Source: Tetmemena sp. SeJ-2015 | Lineage: Eukaryota; Ciliophora; Spirotrichea; Sporadotrichida; Oxytrichidae | DNA length: 64,000 nt | Reading direction: 5' to 3' | NCBI GenBank assembly: GCA_027382625.1 | Contig: JAJKFJ010021420.1 | Span: 310,001-374,000, forward strand | Part shown: in pieces, positions 1 to 12,200 of the stretch | Position numbering within the stretch: the stretch's first letter is position 1 | How the letters are laid out: every line of letters begins with the position of its first letter | The notes under the pieces: generated by a model | What the model saw: the letters and a program-made list of their open reading frames with translations, nothing else | What the model was told of the DNA's origin: nothing | The model's database searches: none | Made by a program: the position numbers and the translations under genes

Positions 1-1167
1 CTTCAACAAAAATTACATATTTTTTAATTAATTAAACTCTATTTTTATACATATTAAAAGATTATTATTAAAGTGCAACTAAAATTTATAATTTATATAT
101 CTGCTTTTTTCCTTTAAAAATAATTAAGGAAAATATATTTTAAAATATATGATTAAAACAGACTCAGACTTTATATATTTATCTTCAGTGCTACATTAAT
201 TTTAAATCCTAATTATTATAATGGAGTTGCACCAATAGAGAAATACTAATTATTCCTAATAAGTAAAACTTTTTAATAATTTAATTAATTCCTTTATTTT
301 ATTTTAACTTGAAAGTAATTAAAAATAAATTTAAAATGTTTCTAAATAAAATAATAAATTTAAATATAATCATTTGCTTTATGGTAGTAAAGAGAATTTA
401 TAAATTTTAATTTTCTAAATTTACTAACTTTTATGATAGCGTGATTAATTTTTTAATATAATAACATCACTTCAGTATGTTTATACTACAATCCGATGGT
501 TTCTTTCTTCGCACTGAGTTTTACTACTTTAAAATAAATTAAACTTAAAGTTTCAATTATTAGAATTGAGAATATCTTTTCTAAGTAAAACAATATATCA
601 CCAGTAAATTGTAATTTTAATTTACTTGTCTTCTAATTATTATTCCTTAAAGTTAAATCTCCCAAACAACTATAATAATATTTTCTGTCTCTGCTCGCAT
701 TTTATTTTAGTTATATCATTCTCTCCTGACATAAAAATCCATCTCCCAATTTATCTCATATACCAAATATAATGATGAGAGGATGAAGAGACAATTTATA
801 AATATAGTATAGACGTAGGTAGTTAATTTATATTAGGTTTTTATAGACTGAGAAGTTTCTATTATCTTTAATTTTGATTAAGCTAATACTATTATCTTAT
901 TTATTCCTATTATTGCGAGAATTAATTTCCTCTATTTTTAAAATATTGAGGTTATAAATTAACTTACATTTAAAATAGAGCTGACCAACTTAAATTCAAA
1001 ATTAGAACTCTCAATGATAAAAAGAGACTCAGAGGATTGGCTTGCCCTGCTCGATCGATTAAATTATTTTTTCACACTTGAAGAGATATATTAATACTAC
1101 TTTATAGTAAGAGGAAAATTAATTCTGTATTAAATATCATATTTTATTTCTAAAGACAACCATAGTA
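1..1167. other. AT-rich stretch, no gene seen
   Basis: Very AT-rich, with frequent TGA in the frames I checked. I see no coding-like segment, RNA gene or repeat. The bases just before 1168 are likely the 5' flank of the RRM gene. Confidence 0.5.
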
Positions 1168-2887
1168 ATGCCTAAGAACGACACAAAGGTAAGAATCCCA
1201 TTCCCTCTTTAATTCAAAACACATAAATCTTAAACTATAAGAGCCATATGCAAGTTGCAAAGATTGCTTAAGAAAACAGCTCTAAGTTTATGCACTCTAT
1301 TGAATAAGCATATGCTAAAAGATATTATAGAAAGCCCAACTCGCAAAGAGAAAGACATCTGTGGATTCCAACCCAGCTGCAAGAACTAAGAGCGCAGAGT
1401 CATCTCGCAGACAGTCCCTTGACGAGACCAAGGCAGCTCTGAACAGAAGACAAGCTAAAGACAAAAAGACAGGCCAACAAGCTTAGACTAAAGCCAAATA
1501 GCCAGTCAAGAAGGTCGTCCAACCAGAGAGTGAGATATTAATTTAAGGGTATACATAGTTTAAAGTGAGGACGAAGAAGAAAGCGAAGAGGATCAATTAT
1601 TAAGACTAGACTCCTTATTTGTTTAATGGAAGTTCCCATTGCTAAGACAGCCGGAAAGAGATCTAGAGGCAACTCAAATGTCAGTGCTACTCTAAAGTCA
1701 AAGAAGCAACAGGCTGTCGCTGAATCTGATAGCGAGGGTGATGATGATGATTCTCAGCTAGATGATGACTCTGAAGAGGATTCAGATGCCGATGCTGCTA
1801 GTGGCAGTGATGAAGAAGATGACGAGAGACCTGACAATGCATATGTCTCGATAGATAAGTAATAGTTATGTAATGCTACTAAATTCGCTGAGTCAAGTGA
1901 AATCTTCGTTGGAAACATTCCCTTTACCACTACTCCCGAGGCACTCAAGAAAGTCTTCTCTAAGTATGGAGAAATCGAAAAGATCTCCATCCCCATGTCA
2001 GGCAAGAGAATGAAGGGCTACTCTTTCATTAAGTACTCGAACAGACAAGAAGCCGAGGATGCAGTAGAAGGCATGCACGGCAAAGAGTTCGAAGGAAGAG
2101 ACCTCAAGGTAAATTTCTCAAGCGGCGCAGCAACTGAAAAGGAGCCAAAGAAACAAGATTCATCAGACTCCAAGCCATAAGGCGAATCTCAGTCAAAGGT
2201 AGTTTACATTTAAAAGAATTCTTATGAAGAAAGTCTTAAACATCATCTATTCAAAATGAGGATTAGTCTTTATGGGAAATATGAGCTATAGCACTGATGA
2301 GGCCAGCATCAAGAAATTCTTCAGCTCATGCGGAACAGTTGTTGGAATCAGAATTGCTCTTCAAGATGATGGCAAAAAGAAGGGTTTCTGTCATGTGGAA
2401 TTCGAAACACCCGAAGCTGCCAAGTTAGCAGTTGCTCTTAATGGAAATGATCTCGATGGAAGAGCTGTCAAGGTCGACATTAGTGAAAAGCTTAAGAATA
2501 AGAGAGCTGAAGATGGAAGTTGGGCTGAGCGCAGAGGCCGCGGTGGTTTCAGAGGAAGAGGAGGCGACAGAGGTGGCTTCAGAGGTGGAGATAGAGGAGG
2601 ATTCAGAGGTGGAGATCGCGGTGGATTCAGAGGCGGCTTCAGAGGAGGCGACAGAGGTGGCTTCAGAGGAGGCGACAGAGGTGGCTTTCAGAGGAGGTGA
2701 CAGAGGCGGCTTCAGAGGAGGCGACAGAGGCGGATTCAGAGGTGGAGACAGAGGTGGATTCAGAGGCAGAGGAGGTGATAGAGGTGGCTTCAGAGGCAGA
2801 GGTGGTGATAGAGGTGGTTTCAGAGGAGGTGATAGAGGTGGATTCAGAGGCGGCTCTAGAGGTGGCTTCAGAGGCGGCAGAGACTGA
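1168..2887 (+). CDS. Nucleolin-like protein: acidic N-terminus, two RRMs, GAR tail
   Basis: A Lys/Ser-rich then Asp/Glu-rich N-terminus is followed by two RNA recognition motifs and a long Arg-Gly-Gly-Phe tail. RRM1 has RNP2 EIFVGNIPF and RNP1 [11 protein letters not shown]2 has RNP2 VVFMGNMSY and RNP1 KGFCHVEF. This is the nucleolin/Nsr1 plan, a nucleolar rRNA-processing factor (family knowledge). The gene holds a GT..AG intron at 1189-1330 and three IESs (1529-1569, 1585-1632, 2200-2267). Internal TAA/TAG are read as Gln. The GAR region shifts frame once at a TTT at 2686-2688, where the neighbouring repeat units have TT, so one T is probably extra. ATG at 1168 is the first in frame; TGA ends at 2887. 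Confidence 0.88.
1189..1330 (+). other. Spliceosomal intron in the nucleolin-like gene
   Basis: GTAAGA..TATTATAG, 142 nt. Removal joins ACAAAG to AAAGCCCAA in one frame that stays open to the next IES. Treating the AAAG repeat at its ends as a pointer gives the wrong frame, so an intron is preferred. Confidence 0.7.
1529..1569 (+). other. IES, pointer AGTGAG
   Basis: AGTGAG at 1529-1534 and 1564-1569, 35 bp apart. Excision joins Pro-Glu-Ser-Glu to Asp-Glu-Glu-Glu in frame. Confidence 0.88.
1585..1632 (+). other. IES, pointer GAAG
   Basis: GAAG at 1585-1588 and 1629-1632, 44 bp apart. Excision moves the acidic frame into the frame that begins [10 protein letters not shown]. Confidence 0.85.
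2200..2267 (+). other. IES, pointer TAGT
   Basis: TAGT at 2200-2203 and 2264-2267, 64 bp apart. Excision rebuilds the RNP2 motif of RRM2 ([10 protein letters not shown]). A GT..AG intron at the same place gives the wrong frame. Confidence 0.9.
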
Positions 2888-2945
2888 GAATGTCAAAAGT
2901 TTGGAACCATACTATACTTTAATTAGCACTATACATCTTCATATT

Positions 2946-4417
2946 TCAATCTAAGTCTAGACTTCCACTCCATTATAATGATAGATTTTGTAAATTTAGT
3001 TTAATTAATTATAAGTTAGAGATTAAGACTAATCTTGCCCGAGATGTGAGCAAGTTTTTATTGACTGAGTGATAGCTTAAATAACTGATAGAACACATAT
3101 CTAAATAAGTAATGTAATATGTATAAATACCTATTAGATTTGTAATAAAAATATCTTTAGTTGACTATATGGTTGCTTTTTTAACTTGCTTCTTTATATA
3201 TTCTTCTATAATTTCCACTGGTTGCTTAATATATTTGGATATGTTTGGTTGCCCATATTTAAGTAAAAATATTCATTCTCAAAACATATCTCAAATTTAG
3301 AAATAAATATCATAATTATGAGCCACAATTGTTATAGTGAACTATGTGATATTTTTTTTAAGAAACTCTGAGACTCACTTAACTAACTCTCCAGAGCTAC
3401 AAAAATCTGTGAGCTCCTCTAATAAAAGTAGCTTAATTAAACATGCAGCTACCTCGTGCATACTTGTAACTTTAGTCTTTCAGCTTCAAGGTTTCGAAGT
3501 AATTGTGATAGCTAGCATGGAATTTTAAATACTGCTTAGCTTTTTAGTTAGTAGTCTGGGGCAAACCATTTATAAATAGTTATTTTACTTTAGTATATAA
3601 TCTTCTCTCAATCTCTATCTCTCTTTAGTGATATTTATAATCAAATAAATGTTTAAAATGTTTTCATAAATATTCATTAATTACTTTATAGAAAAATTAT
3701 AATGCTCTCATGCGTTTCAATTTTTTGTTAAGTGAGTTAGTGAATTGAAGTTTGAATTATTGATTATATAATAGGAGAATTTCATTACTCCAATTCTTCT
3801 TTATAACATATACTTATAAAGAAATTTATATTACATCTTCTTTATTTTTATTTATTTTCGCTCATTAGAAAGATATTCATTAGATGTGATTGCTGCTTTA
3901 AAAGGCCTTGAAGACGCTCTTATTTGGTTATACTCTTTCAATCTTAAATATTTTTACCTCTTAACTGATTCTTTCATCATAAGTAATTTAGAAATAAAAT
4001 TTTCATCCTTCTATTTTACAAGTTAGAACAACTTGCCGAAGTATTTTTTGTGAGACTTTAGAGCTTGAATAAATAAATTAATTATAACATTTCTAGAACT
4101 ATGAAATTATATTTGAATAAGTTCTATATCTTTAAATTGCTTTCTATCCCAGTTCCATTTGTACACTTTGCAAAAATAAATATAAGTAAGATTTTATTTA
4201 CATCTTTTATAAATAACATGCTTGGGGATAAGCCTGTGACTTAGGCAAGTGAGGCTATCTTTTCTTTACTCCATCTCTAATTTTTTTCATACTCCTGCCT
4301 CAATATCTTCAGCGCATCCTTTAGATAATAAATATATTCTTCTTTTAACACAAAAGTTGTTTAAAATTAATTCCTTGCTCTTCTTACCTATGTTTTTAAG
4401 GTCTCCTAGCTTCTCAT
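2946..4417 (-). CDS. Homeodomain-like protein 1
   Basis: From ATG 4417 the frame gives a homeodomain-like fold: helix 1 region YLKDALKILRQEYEKN, helix 2 SKEKIASLAQVTGL, then (after an IES at 4169-4221) helix 3 SKVYKWNWDRKQ. KWNWDR stands where classical homeodomains have WFxNRR. The downstream part comes as separate open frames: 4168-3717; 3590-3330 (NGLPQTTNQKAKQYLKFHA); and 3290-2946 (KYGQPNISKYIKQPVEIIEEY). I infer these are one gene joined by IESs I could not place. Probable role: DNA binding. The gene is convergent with the RRM gene, 59 bp apart. A paralogue lies at 16350-17228. Confidence 0.6.
4169..4221 (-). other. IES in homeodomain gene 1, pointer GCA (TGC on +)
   Basis: TGC at 4169-4171 and 4219-4221, 50 bp apart. 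Excision joins TGLSPS to KVYKWNWD. The paralogue has an IES at the same codon pair. Confidence 0.82.
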
Positions 4418-4683
4418 TTTTGCTGCTTGACTATTTTTACTTCTCTGTTAATTACAATTAACGAAGAATAGTTAATTTATTTATTTATTATTATTATTTA
4501 TTGTTGAAGACAGTGCGATATTTTTTAATTTGCGTGACGTGGTGGTGTTGAGCGCGTTTGGTGGGGCGTTTTTGCTAGGGCTTGAGATCTCGTCCACTTT
4601 TTCCCTATCTTTCAGGTGTTCAAGATTTGTATTTAAATCCAGAGAGGACCTTCCAACAAACACTAAATCTCAAACGATTTATA

Positions 4684-5137
4684 ATGGTAAATAATTTATA
4701 TATCGAGGTCTGAAGGAGAGAGAGCAGCAGATCTCTAAGCATTTGCAAGGAGGAGGAATCCAAAAGGAATTACTTATCATGACTTTTGTGATTCGAGATA
4801 TGAATTTGCCGTAGAGAGTCATTCACAGATTCAAAATAAAAGCTCATTTAATAGTAAATTAATTAACCTTTTTCAGGATATTATGCAAATATGCAAAGTA
4901 TTTAAATGTGGGTTTGATTATAGTTTTACACCCCAGAGGTTTAAAAATATTTAAACTTCATTAAAACAAAATTATTAAATTTATTTTTAGAATACATTTA
5001 AGATAGGTCTTCATCTGTTTATATTTATGATAGCTGCATAAATATAGTAAAATATAATTCTTATTTAAATTTTGAATGATAAATATAATCTATAAATTAA
5101 AGGTGAGAAAAGTTTATAGAGAACTAGTCTGGTTTGA
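4684..5137 (+). CDS. Small unknown gene, divergent from homeodomain gene 1
   Basis: ATG at 4684 is followed by GTAAAT..GAAG, a possible 29 nt intron. The frame then reads EREQQISKHLQGGGIQKELL and on to RVIHRFKIKAHLI, a possible 23 nt intron (GTAAAT..TTTTTCAG), then DIMQICKVFKCGFDYSFTPQRF. The rest to TGA 5135-5137 is AT-rich and less convincing. I do not recognise the protein. Confidence 0.35.
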
Positions 5138-5311
5138 CTGGCACCTAATTTTATTGTAGGAAATTTTTTATTTAGAATCAATTTTTTTAAAACTACACTC
5201 TATATAAATAGTTATGATAAATCTTAAAATATTTTTGAGGTTGAAAATTTTAGAATAATTTTATTTAAATTCTAAGAATATTAATTTTCAAAACTTTGCG
5301 ATTGCTAATTT

Positions 5312-5886
5312 TCAGCAGGTATAAAACGATTTAAAAATATTTTTGACAGCAGGTTCATCGTAACTTATAGAATGGAGCTGCACTCTAGACTAATTCTCAA
5401 TTCCCTCATTAATTGATGAAAATAAAAATTAAGATTTAACTGATGAGTTGATAGGTGAACTTTTCGGTGTGAATTTTCCAAGATAAAATATAAAAATAAA
5501 AGCTAAAGAAACCATAGAAGATTAAGAAAATTTGAGTTGAAAAAGAAGTCTTTCGCTATCGGTTATTTTTCTAATGCCACACCAGTCTAATTTCAAGCTG
5601 CAATAAACAATAAATTTTAATTAATTTTTATTGTCTTGATTTTCTATTAGGTAGTAGGGGTGGTGACTATGTCAGTTTTTGAGCTGCGCTAGGATATGAA
5701 AGCCTCCCAAGGAAAGTTTTTAAGGCTATAATTCTTTTTATTCACTACTTGGCTGCAGTTTTCATCTCCTACTTATTGTAGTTCACAGCTCTATGTCAAA
5801 ATAAAAATCTAATAAATGAAATCCAATAAATGATTTGTATTATGTGTAATCTTCCTCTAAAAACTTAGAAAACTACTATAATCCAT
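5312..5886 (-). CDS. Unknown small protein
   Basis: ATG 5886 starts MDYSSFLSFQRKITHN; the frame continues through QVVNKKNYSLKNFPWEAF. It crosses an IES at 5565-5643 to reach KITDSERLLFQLKFSQSS, then a hydrophobic stretch (SMVSLAFIFIFYLGKF) that may be a membrane segment, and ends at TGA 5312-5314. Several in-frame TAA/TAG are read as Gln. No family recognised. Confidence 0.55.
5565..5643 (-). other. IES, pointer AAAAT (ATTTT on +)
   Basis: ATTTT at 5565-5569 and 5639-5643, 74 bp apart. Excision joins TTPTTQQK to ITDSERLLFQ. The longer overlapping repeat TAGAAAA is 73 bp apart and gives the wrong frame. Confidence 0.6.
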
Positions 5887-6390
5887 TAAATAAGATTATA
5901 TAACTCAGCACTTATATCATGCTAGTTCCAGTGCATTGCATATATTGGTTTTGAGAATTTAGAAACTTCCCAACAGTTTTAGTCTGCAAAATTAGTTTCA
6001 AATACAAATTTATGAGAATGGCTGCCCAGCTAAGCCATCATCTCACAGCTTTAAAATAATTACTGCTGGTTTATAAACTCAGCTCAACTAAGGCTCAGAA
6101 GGTGAGATGTTTTATGACGAGCTAAATTTAGAATCCATTAAATTGCTTGTGACAAAAATAGATTAATCTAAATCTCTTTTTATTTATAATAAGCTAATTT
6201 AATTAAGTAATTGTGTGTATTAGAGAATTACTTCTATTTTAGGTAAAATATTCATTAAATTGTAAATGAATTTGGTATGTTTAGGTAAGTTATTATTATG
6301 GGAAATGTGGGAGCTATTATAAATTTCTCTACGATTTTGTATGCACATCGAGGAGTGAACCATCTTCAGCAGCGCCAAATTTCCATTCAG

Positions 6391-6468
6391 CCTCTGCATT
6401 TATAAAAAGAATTTTAAATAAAATATTCGACAGTTATCGATGCAAGAATTGCGAAAACTCCTCTGCAT
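6391..6468. repeat. 9-bp direct repeat pair, candidate IES
   Basis: CCTCTGCAT at 6391-6399 and 6460-6468, 69 bp apart. The DNA between is AT-rich and the flanks are coding-like on both strands (plus SEPSSAAPNFHSASASE, minus DAEAEWKFGAAEDGSLLDVH). It looks like an IES in an isolated gene segment, but the host gene is not identified. Confidence 0.4.
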
Positions 6469-7849
6469 CTGAAATTAAATAAATTGAGTTAAATTTTTGG
6501 TGCCTATTTCATAATAATATGCGAGGAGTCATTATGTGAATAAAACTCGAGAATTTAAATGGTTAATGAAATTTCATTAATATATTCTTGAATGATAAAT
6601 CTTAAAATATAAGCTTAAATATTTGATGTTTTAAATTCTGATACAAAGTTTGGTTTTAGAAAATTGCTAATTGATTTTGGGAAATTGATAGTGTATAATA
6701 AATAAAATATTTGTTGTTGATGATGCTGAAGAGATAGAGATCTTGTTAGTCCTTAAAAGATCTTAATTTTGAAATTTGTGTAAAGAAAGTGCCTCACCAC
6801 CACAATATCCCCATAGACCCATCTGCATTAACGTGCTTCTAGAATTACCTTGATCACTTGATGTCTACATAGATTGCTTTATTTCTTTTTAAGGTCTTGC
6901 GATCATAAAATATAACAAAGTTTATTATATTTTAAGAGATTGAGTATTGAGAAAAGACGAAATAGACTTGAGGGCAGAGAGAGAGTGCAATTATTGCAAA
7001 TTGTTAAATATTATAAATTTAATATACCTACAAATTATAATTTAGAATAACCGTATATATTCTAAATAAATAGATGTGGCAAAGGATTTTAATTTGGAAG
7101 AATATTTTTTGAAAATTAATCAATCTAGATACTTCCTAACTTATATTTCCAATTTTTTATTTTAAAAATCGTAGATCATTTAAGAACTAAAGAAGAAGAA
7201 AATATTTATTCACGGCAGAAAATATAAATTTGCCAAACTCAAATTATATTATAACCTAAAAAGATCAATAATGAATTTTTTAAAAAAAATTATTCATTCT
7301 TATTTTGAAATTACCTGATCCATTTCTTTATTATAAAATATATCTGTCTTTATAAATAAATTTTTTATTTTAATTTATATATTTTAATTTACCTATAGAA
7401 TTAAAGGAATGTATAATTTTATTTTTGAGGGATTCCAAGTGGGGGTGTGTAATATAATAGATATTAGAGGTAGCATTAAAAATATTTTTTGAAAAAGGTC
7501 AGAAATTTAATGAGAATATTGTGGGATATTAATTATCAAAATAAATAAGAGTGGCCTATCTTCACAAAAATAATTAAAATAAAATTAAAAATATCTCTTA
7601 GAATTTTAAATAAAAATATAATTTTAGAAGAGTAAAAAATATTTTATTTCATTAAGACTGTAAAATATTTAGAATTTTCAGAGCATCACTTCCAAGAATA
7701 ATTTTATAATTAAATTATAGAAACTAATTTAAAATTTGCATTTGAACTTTGAGAAGAAATATTAACCATAAATATTATTTAAATTCTCGTAAGTATAATA
7801 GAATTGTTCATATATTTTTATCTTATCAAAAGTTAAGTAATGAGGGTTT

Positions 7850-8890
7850 AGTCCTCGATCTAATAACCAAAACTGCAACTGCTTATATTTAAGCGCAATT
7901 AAATTTATTAAATGCGAGCTGCAGATTATGAAGCAACTTCAAAGTGCTAGTTAATAGTAATCATTAAGTTCAAATCAAGACAGAAACTTGTAGAATTCCC
8001 ATCCTTTGAAGAATAAGGGAGGGTTCATCAAAGAATCAACTCAAAAGAATTCAGAAGTAAGGGAAATAAATATTGGTAGAGTTTAATTAAAATCATCAAT
8101 TAGCTATATTTATTAAATGAGGAGTGGTAAAATTCGTGAAAAGCGGTTGACTATGATAGTAGATATTTAGAAGGGTATTTATAGTATAAACATTTTGAAT
8201 TTTATTCATTTTTTATTTTTAAAATAATTTTTATGTAGGGGTTAAAGTTAATTTTTGCTCATAGTTTTAGTTGGAAATATTATGATGAGGGGTTTATATT
8301 TTCACTTTATTTAAAGTAATTTAATGCGTAACATTCTTAGCAATATATGGTCAACTTATTGATCTATAAACTATCTGCAATCATATCAACTAATTCATAA
8401 TGAATTGTATATTTTTCTGATTAATATAATGGAATTTATTCTCTTATTAAATAAATATGGGAATATTAATTTACGAAATTAGCTTTAATAATCTATTCTA
8501 AACTTTTTCACCTCTTGAAATCTCATTTAGCACACATAAACATATTTTTGGAAATATTTTATCTATCAGTTTTTTCTAATTATATCTAATAACCTTCAAT
8601 TAAGGCATATACGCATTCAAATATAAGTTTGCCTAAATAATACAGTAAAAAATAAAAGACTTCAGAACAAGATGAGAAAAATAAATCTAATTAAATATAG
8701 GATAATGAAGAAGCATATAAAGTTTCATTTGGAATGAAGTATTTTTAATTATCATTTTATAAATAAATATATTCGGTAGTGAGAATAAATACTGTAGTAC
8801 GCACTCTTCTAAATAAAGACTTGAATTACTAAAATCCGTAATTATTGCAGGACAACAATAAGTATAAAAATATAAAGGATTTATGAAGTT
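7850..8890 (+). CDS. Coding-like region, unknown protein
   Basis: Two long TGA-free frames follow each other on the plus strand. One reads SLSSNQDRNLQNSHPLKNKG then FIKESTQKNSEVREINIG; the other reads KKQKTSEQDEKNKSNQIQDN then EEAYKVSFGMKYFQL and ends at a TGA near 8882. Composition is Q/N/S/K-rich, like other hypotrich proteins. Start, IES positions and whether this is one gene are unresolved. A second open frame (from an ATG near 7838) overlaps the first part. Confidence 0.35.
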
Positions 8891-9234
8891 TCTTTAAATA
8901 AAAGATTTTTAACAGAATTAATGAGTATAAAAGATTTGACTAAAATAGTTCTGAAGCACATACATTAACTCTTACATTATCTTAATTTTATACTATCATA
9001 ATGGAAAATTATAGGCCGTAGATTTAAATTTTGTAAATGAGCGGCTCCAATAAAATTCGTATTTTCTCATAGCAAAGACATTTAAAATGTTAATGTAAAA
9101 ATATTAATCTAACCATAAGTGGTCGCTTGCATTTATAACCCTATATAATTCCATTTCCTAATGTCACTTTATTGATATTAAACTTTAGTTTTTGCTCTTT
9201 CTTATTTACGATATTAACTTAGGAACCAAATTCT
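8891..9234. other. AT-rich spacer
   Basis: AT-rich, no convincing frame; probably the 5' flank of the histidine kinase gene. Confidence 0.4.
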
Positions 9235-12200
9235 ATGACGAATAGAGACTCTTAAAATGAGGAGGAATTAGATGCTGCTGAATCTTCTTCACAGGTAGAC
9301 CAAGGTCACAATTCTATAGAATCACAATCCTTTCAAAAGCAATAAAGCGAAGATAAAATTATAAAGCAAGTCCTTAACTCTATCATCGAAAATCTCTACT
9401 CTTTTAAAATCATTTAAAGTCTAATTAAAATAAATGGCTGGTTATAATAGTTACCGGAGAAGTTTAAAATGGAGGATGTTGAAATATTTTATTTACCCTT
9501 GAATCTGGAATCATTTAAATTGCCAATCAAATTTTGATATGAGTTTCTTGCCGAAAAATCTCCTTAGTACCTTAAAATCATTTATTGCATCCTGAAATTT
9601 GAAGCTAATTTATAAGATCTATGCTATGCAGCGAAAATTTGTAAAGATTGTAAATTTTATAAATTATAATATAATTCGATTGTTATAAATTTATTGATTT
9701 TGATTTTCCTATTCTCTATACTTTGAGCCACTTATTGTTTTAAAAAAAGTGAATTCTATCGTCCAAAATTATATTATCTTTTTTATTTTTAAAAATGTAT
9801 TTATCTTCATTCGATCAAGAGAGGATAACGCAGAGATTTAAAGACACAGCACTTGAGGAAGAATACAGGAAATATCTGTTCTTTATAAATTTATTGTCAT
9901 TACATTTTAGTATTAAGAGTATTTATATCTGTACAAATGGATTAAGAAGTTTTCTAGAATCTACATGCTCGAGGTAGCAGCTGTTATCCTGATATTTCAA
10001 TCCCTATATCTGTACTCTTTAGTGAATGAGGGGTTCTAATATGAATATGGCTTCTCTTTACTCTCAATAAGTTTAATTTAAATAGTTAATGAGCTTTATT
10101 TCCAATATTGCTGCTGGTGTTAGTCCAAACGACATTTTACAAGTGTACCATGAGATTTCAGGCTTTTGCTTTGTAGTTTTGTAACATTCAAATGATCTTC
10201 GTAATTGTCGTAATTACTGAATTGTCTGCACTTATAATACAAAAATAAGGAGAGAAGAATTTTTTCTGACTTAACTAGCCAATTCCTAGAGTAGATGGAT
10301 TCACTAGTGCACTCGCTCTTATAGTTTCTTTGTCATCCATAAGTTATTGCTAAGCCGAGCTTTAAAATTTAAATTGATCTTCTCTCTATTTATAAGCTTT
10401 TAGTAGTCCTCTTAATCATGAGCATCTATGTAGTATACAAAAAGAGTAATTTAACTTTATAGAATATGAACTTCGCTCTAATATTTTTAGATTGCGCAAT
10501 AGTGAGAGCTTACTTCTTAAAATTTGTATTAGAGAGAGATATATATCTTATTTTTTTATCTGGGTGGGGTTAGGATATGAAAACGCTCGCTTTAGCTCTT
10601 ACCTTGTGATGTCCCTAGTCTTCATCTTTTTCTTCGCGAGATAGTAGTCCACCCGTGACCGCAAGATGTTCCAGCAAAAGTAGAATCAATGTGTAATGAA
10701 TATTAATATTTTTAGTTAAAATCAGAAGCAGCTTCTGAAGATCTTTCATTCGTTACTCCGGTCACACCATGATAAAAAAATGTAATTAGTTTGTGGTGGT
10801 TTTTATTTTGTTTATTGACGATGGGATAATTATAACAGCGGGTGAAAGCATAGTATTCCATAATTAAAAAATAGAGACAATCTTCAATTACTCCCAAAAG
10901 AAGAGCAATTTTAAGAATTTCAGTAGCTTATCCTAACCAGCCTATAGCAAGAAGAGTAATGCAGGCATGGTGAACAGCGGGAATTAAATCAACAACAGCT
11001 CTGTCAGAAAAGGCAGTGGCCAGTCTTAAGATAAATAGACGATAGACTTTAGAGAAGTTAAAGATATAAGCTTAAAATTTTATATTAAGACTCAAGGAAA
11101 ATTAAGGGTTAGGTGGTTAAAGACAGATAGGGCATCCTAAAACATACTCAGACTTGTAAACCAAAAGACATTTCACTATTCTAAAAATATATCACAATTC
11201 GATCCTATATCTTTTCTTATATTCGAAGACTTGGATTAAGAATTCTTTGAAGATAGGAACCAATTATCGTTAAATTTCTGTCCCAATTTAAGCAATTTAG
11301 AATTTTCATTTATTACATAGTGAATAAAGAATTTAAGGATTCCGCTAAGATGCCTGAAACTGAGTAGATATCTTTTCATCGCTCCTGCACTCAGGCCCCA
11401 AAGATCAAGTCAGTAAAGTTTCCTCAGTAAACTCATTAAGAACTCAAAAGGATTAGAAGCTTTGAGAAGAAGGGTCTTAAATTAGGAGAGCAAAGACAAT
11501 CCTTTGATCCAAGTGAGATCTTTGAAGAGATAGACCTTGAAAATCAGGAATCGTAAACCTATTTTATCCATCTTATCTATCTTTAAATGTCTGACAAATA
11601 GAAACTGTTCAATTTTAGGTTTAAAGGATTGGAAGAGCTAATCCAAAAGAAAAGGGAAAAGTCAACCTATTCATGAGTATTTTGCGAAGATTATGCTGCA
11701 TGAAAGAACCTAAAGATAATGAATAGGAGCAGCCATCGGCTGATTAAGAGTTCTAAAAGGAGAGGTGAGATAATTTTATTTTGTCTTTAATTTTTGGTGC
11801 GAAGAGTTTATTAAACAATGCTTACAGAACTCAAATGTAATATTGTGACACCTTAATTTAATTAAGAGCTAAACATAATGTAAAAAAGAGCTAGTTCAAG
11901 AATGACATTCTTAAGGACAATCATTCAATTTAATATGGAATCTAGCATATGATAAACAATATTTACAGAGAAGAGTTACTGGCGAAGAAAGGGAAAACTA
12001 TCTGGGACTTTATCTAACTCACTAGTACTTTGAAAGGGTCGAGATCTGTATTAGATGATGACTCCACTGGAGTCTAAGTTTTTTAATTACTGATTGATTC
12101 TTATTTCAAAAAATTCGAATGTCTACTTCAAGTTCGAAAATCTAGACTTTGATGGGACGATAAATCAAAAGAGAATGCAAGTTTTCAGACAGACACATCA

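Noticed and set aside
2540..2880. Regular GGTGGCTTCAGAGG-type repeats as a CRISPR or satellite array
   Set aside because: They encode Arg-Gly-Gly-Phe repeats in frame with two RRMs; this is a GAR domain.
4249..4461. Plus-strand ORF of 70 codons
   Set aside because: Antisense shadow of homeodomain gene 1.
5567..5646. 7-bp repeat TAGAAAA as the pointer
   Set aside because: Its 73-bp spacing puts the downstream part in the wrong frame; the overlapping AAAAT repeat at 74 bp restores it.
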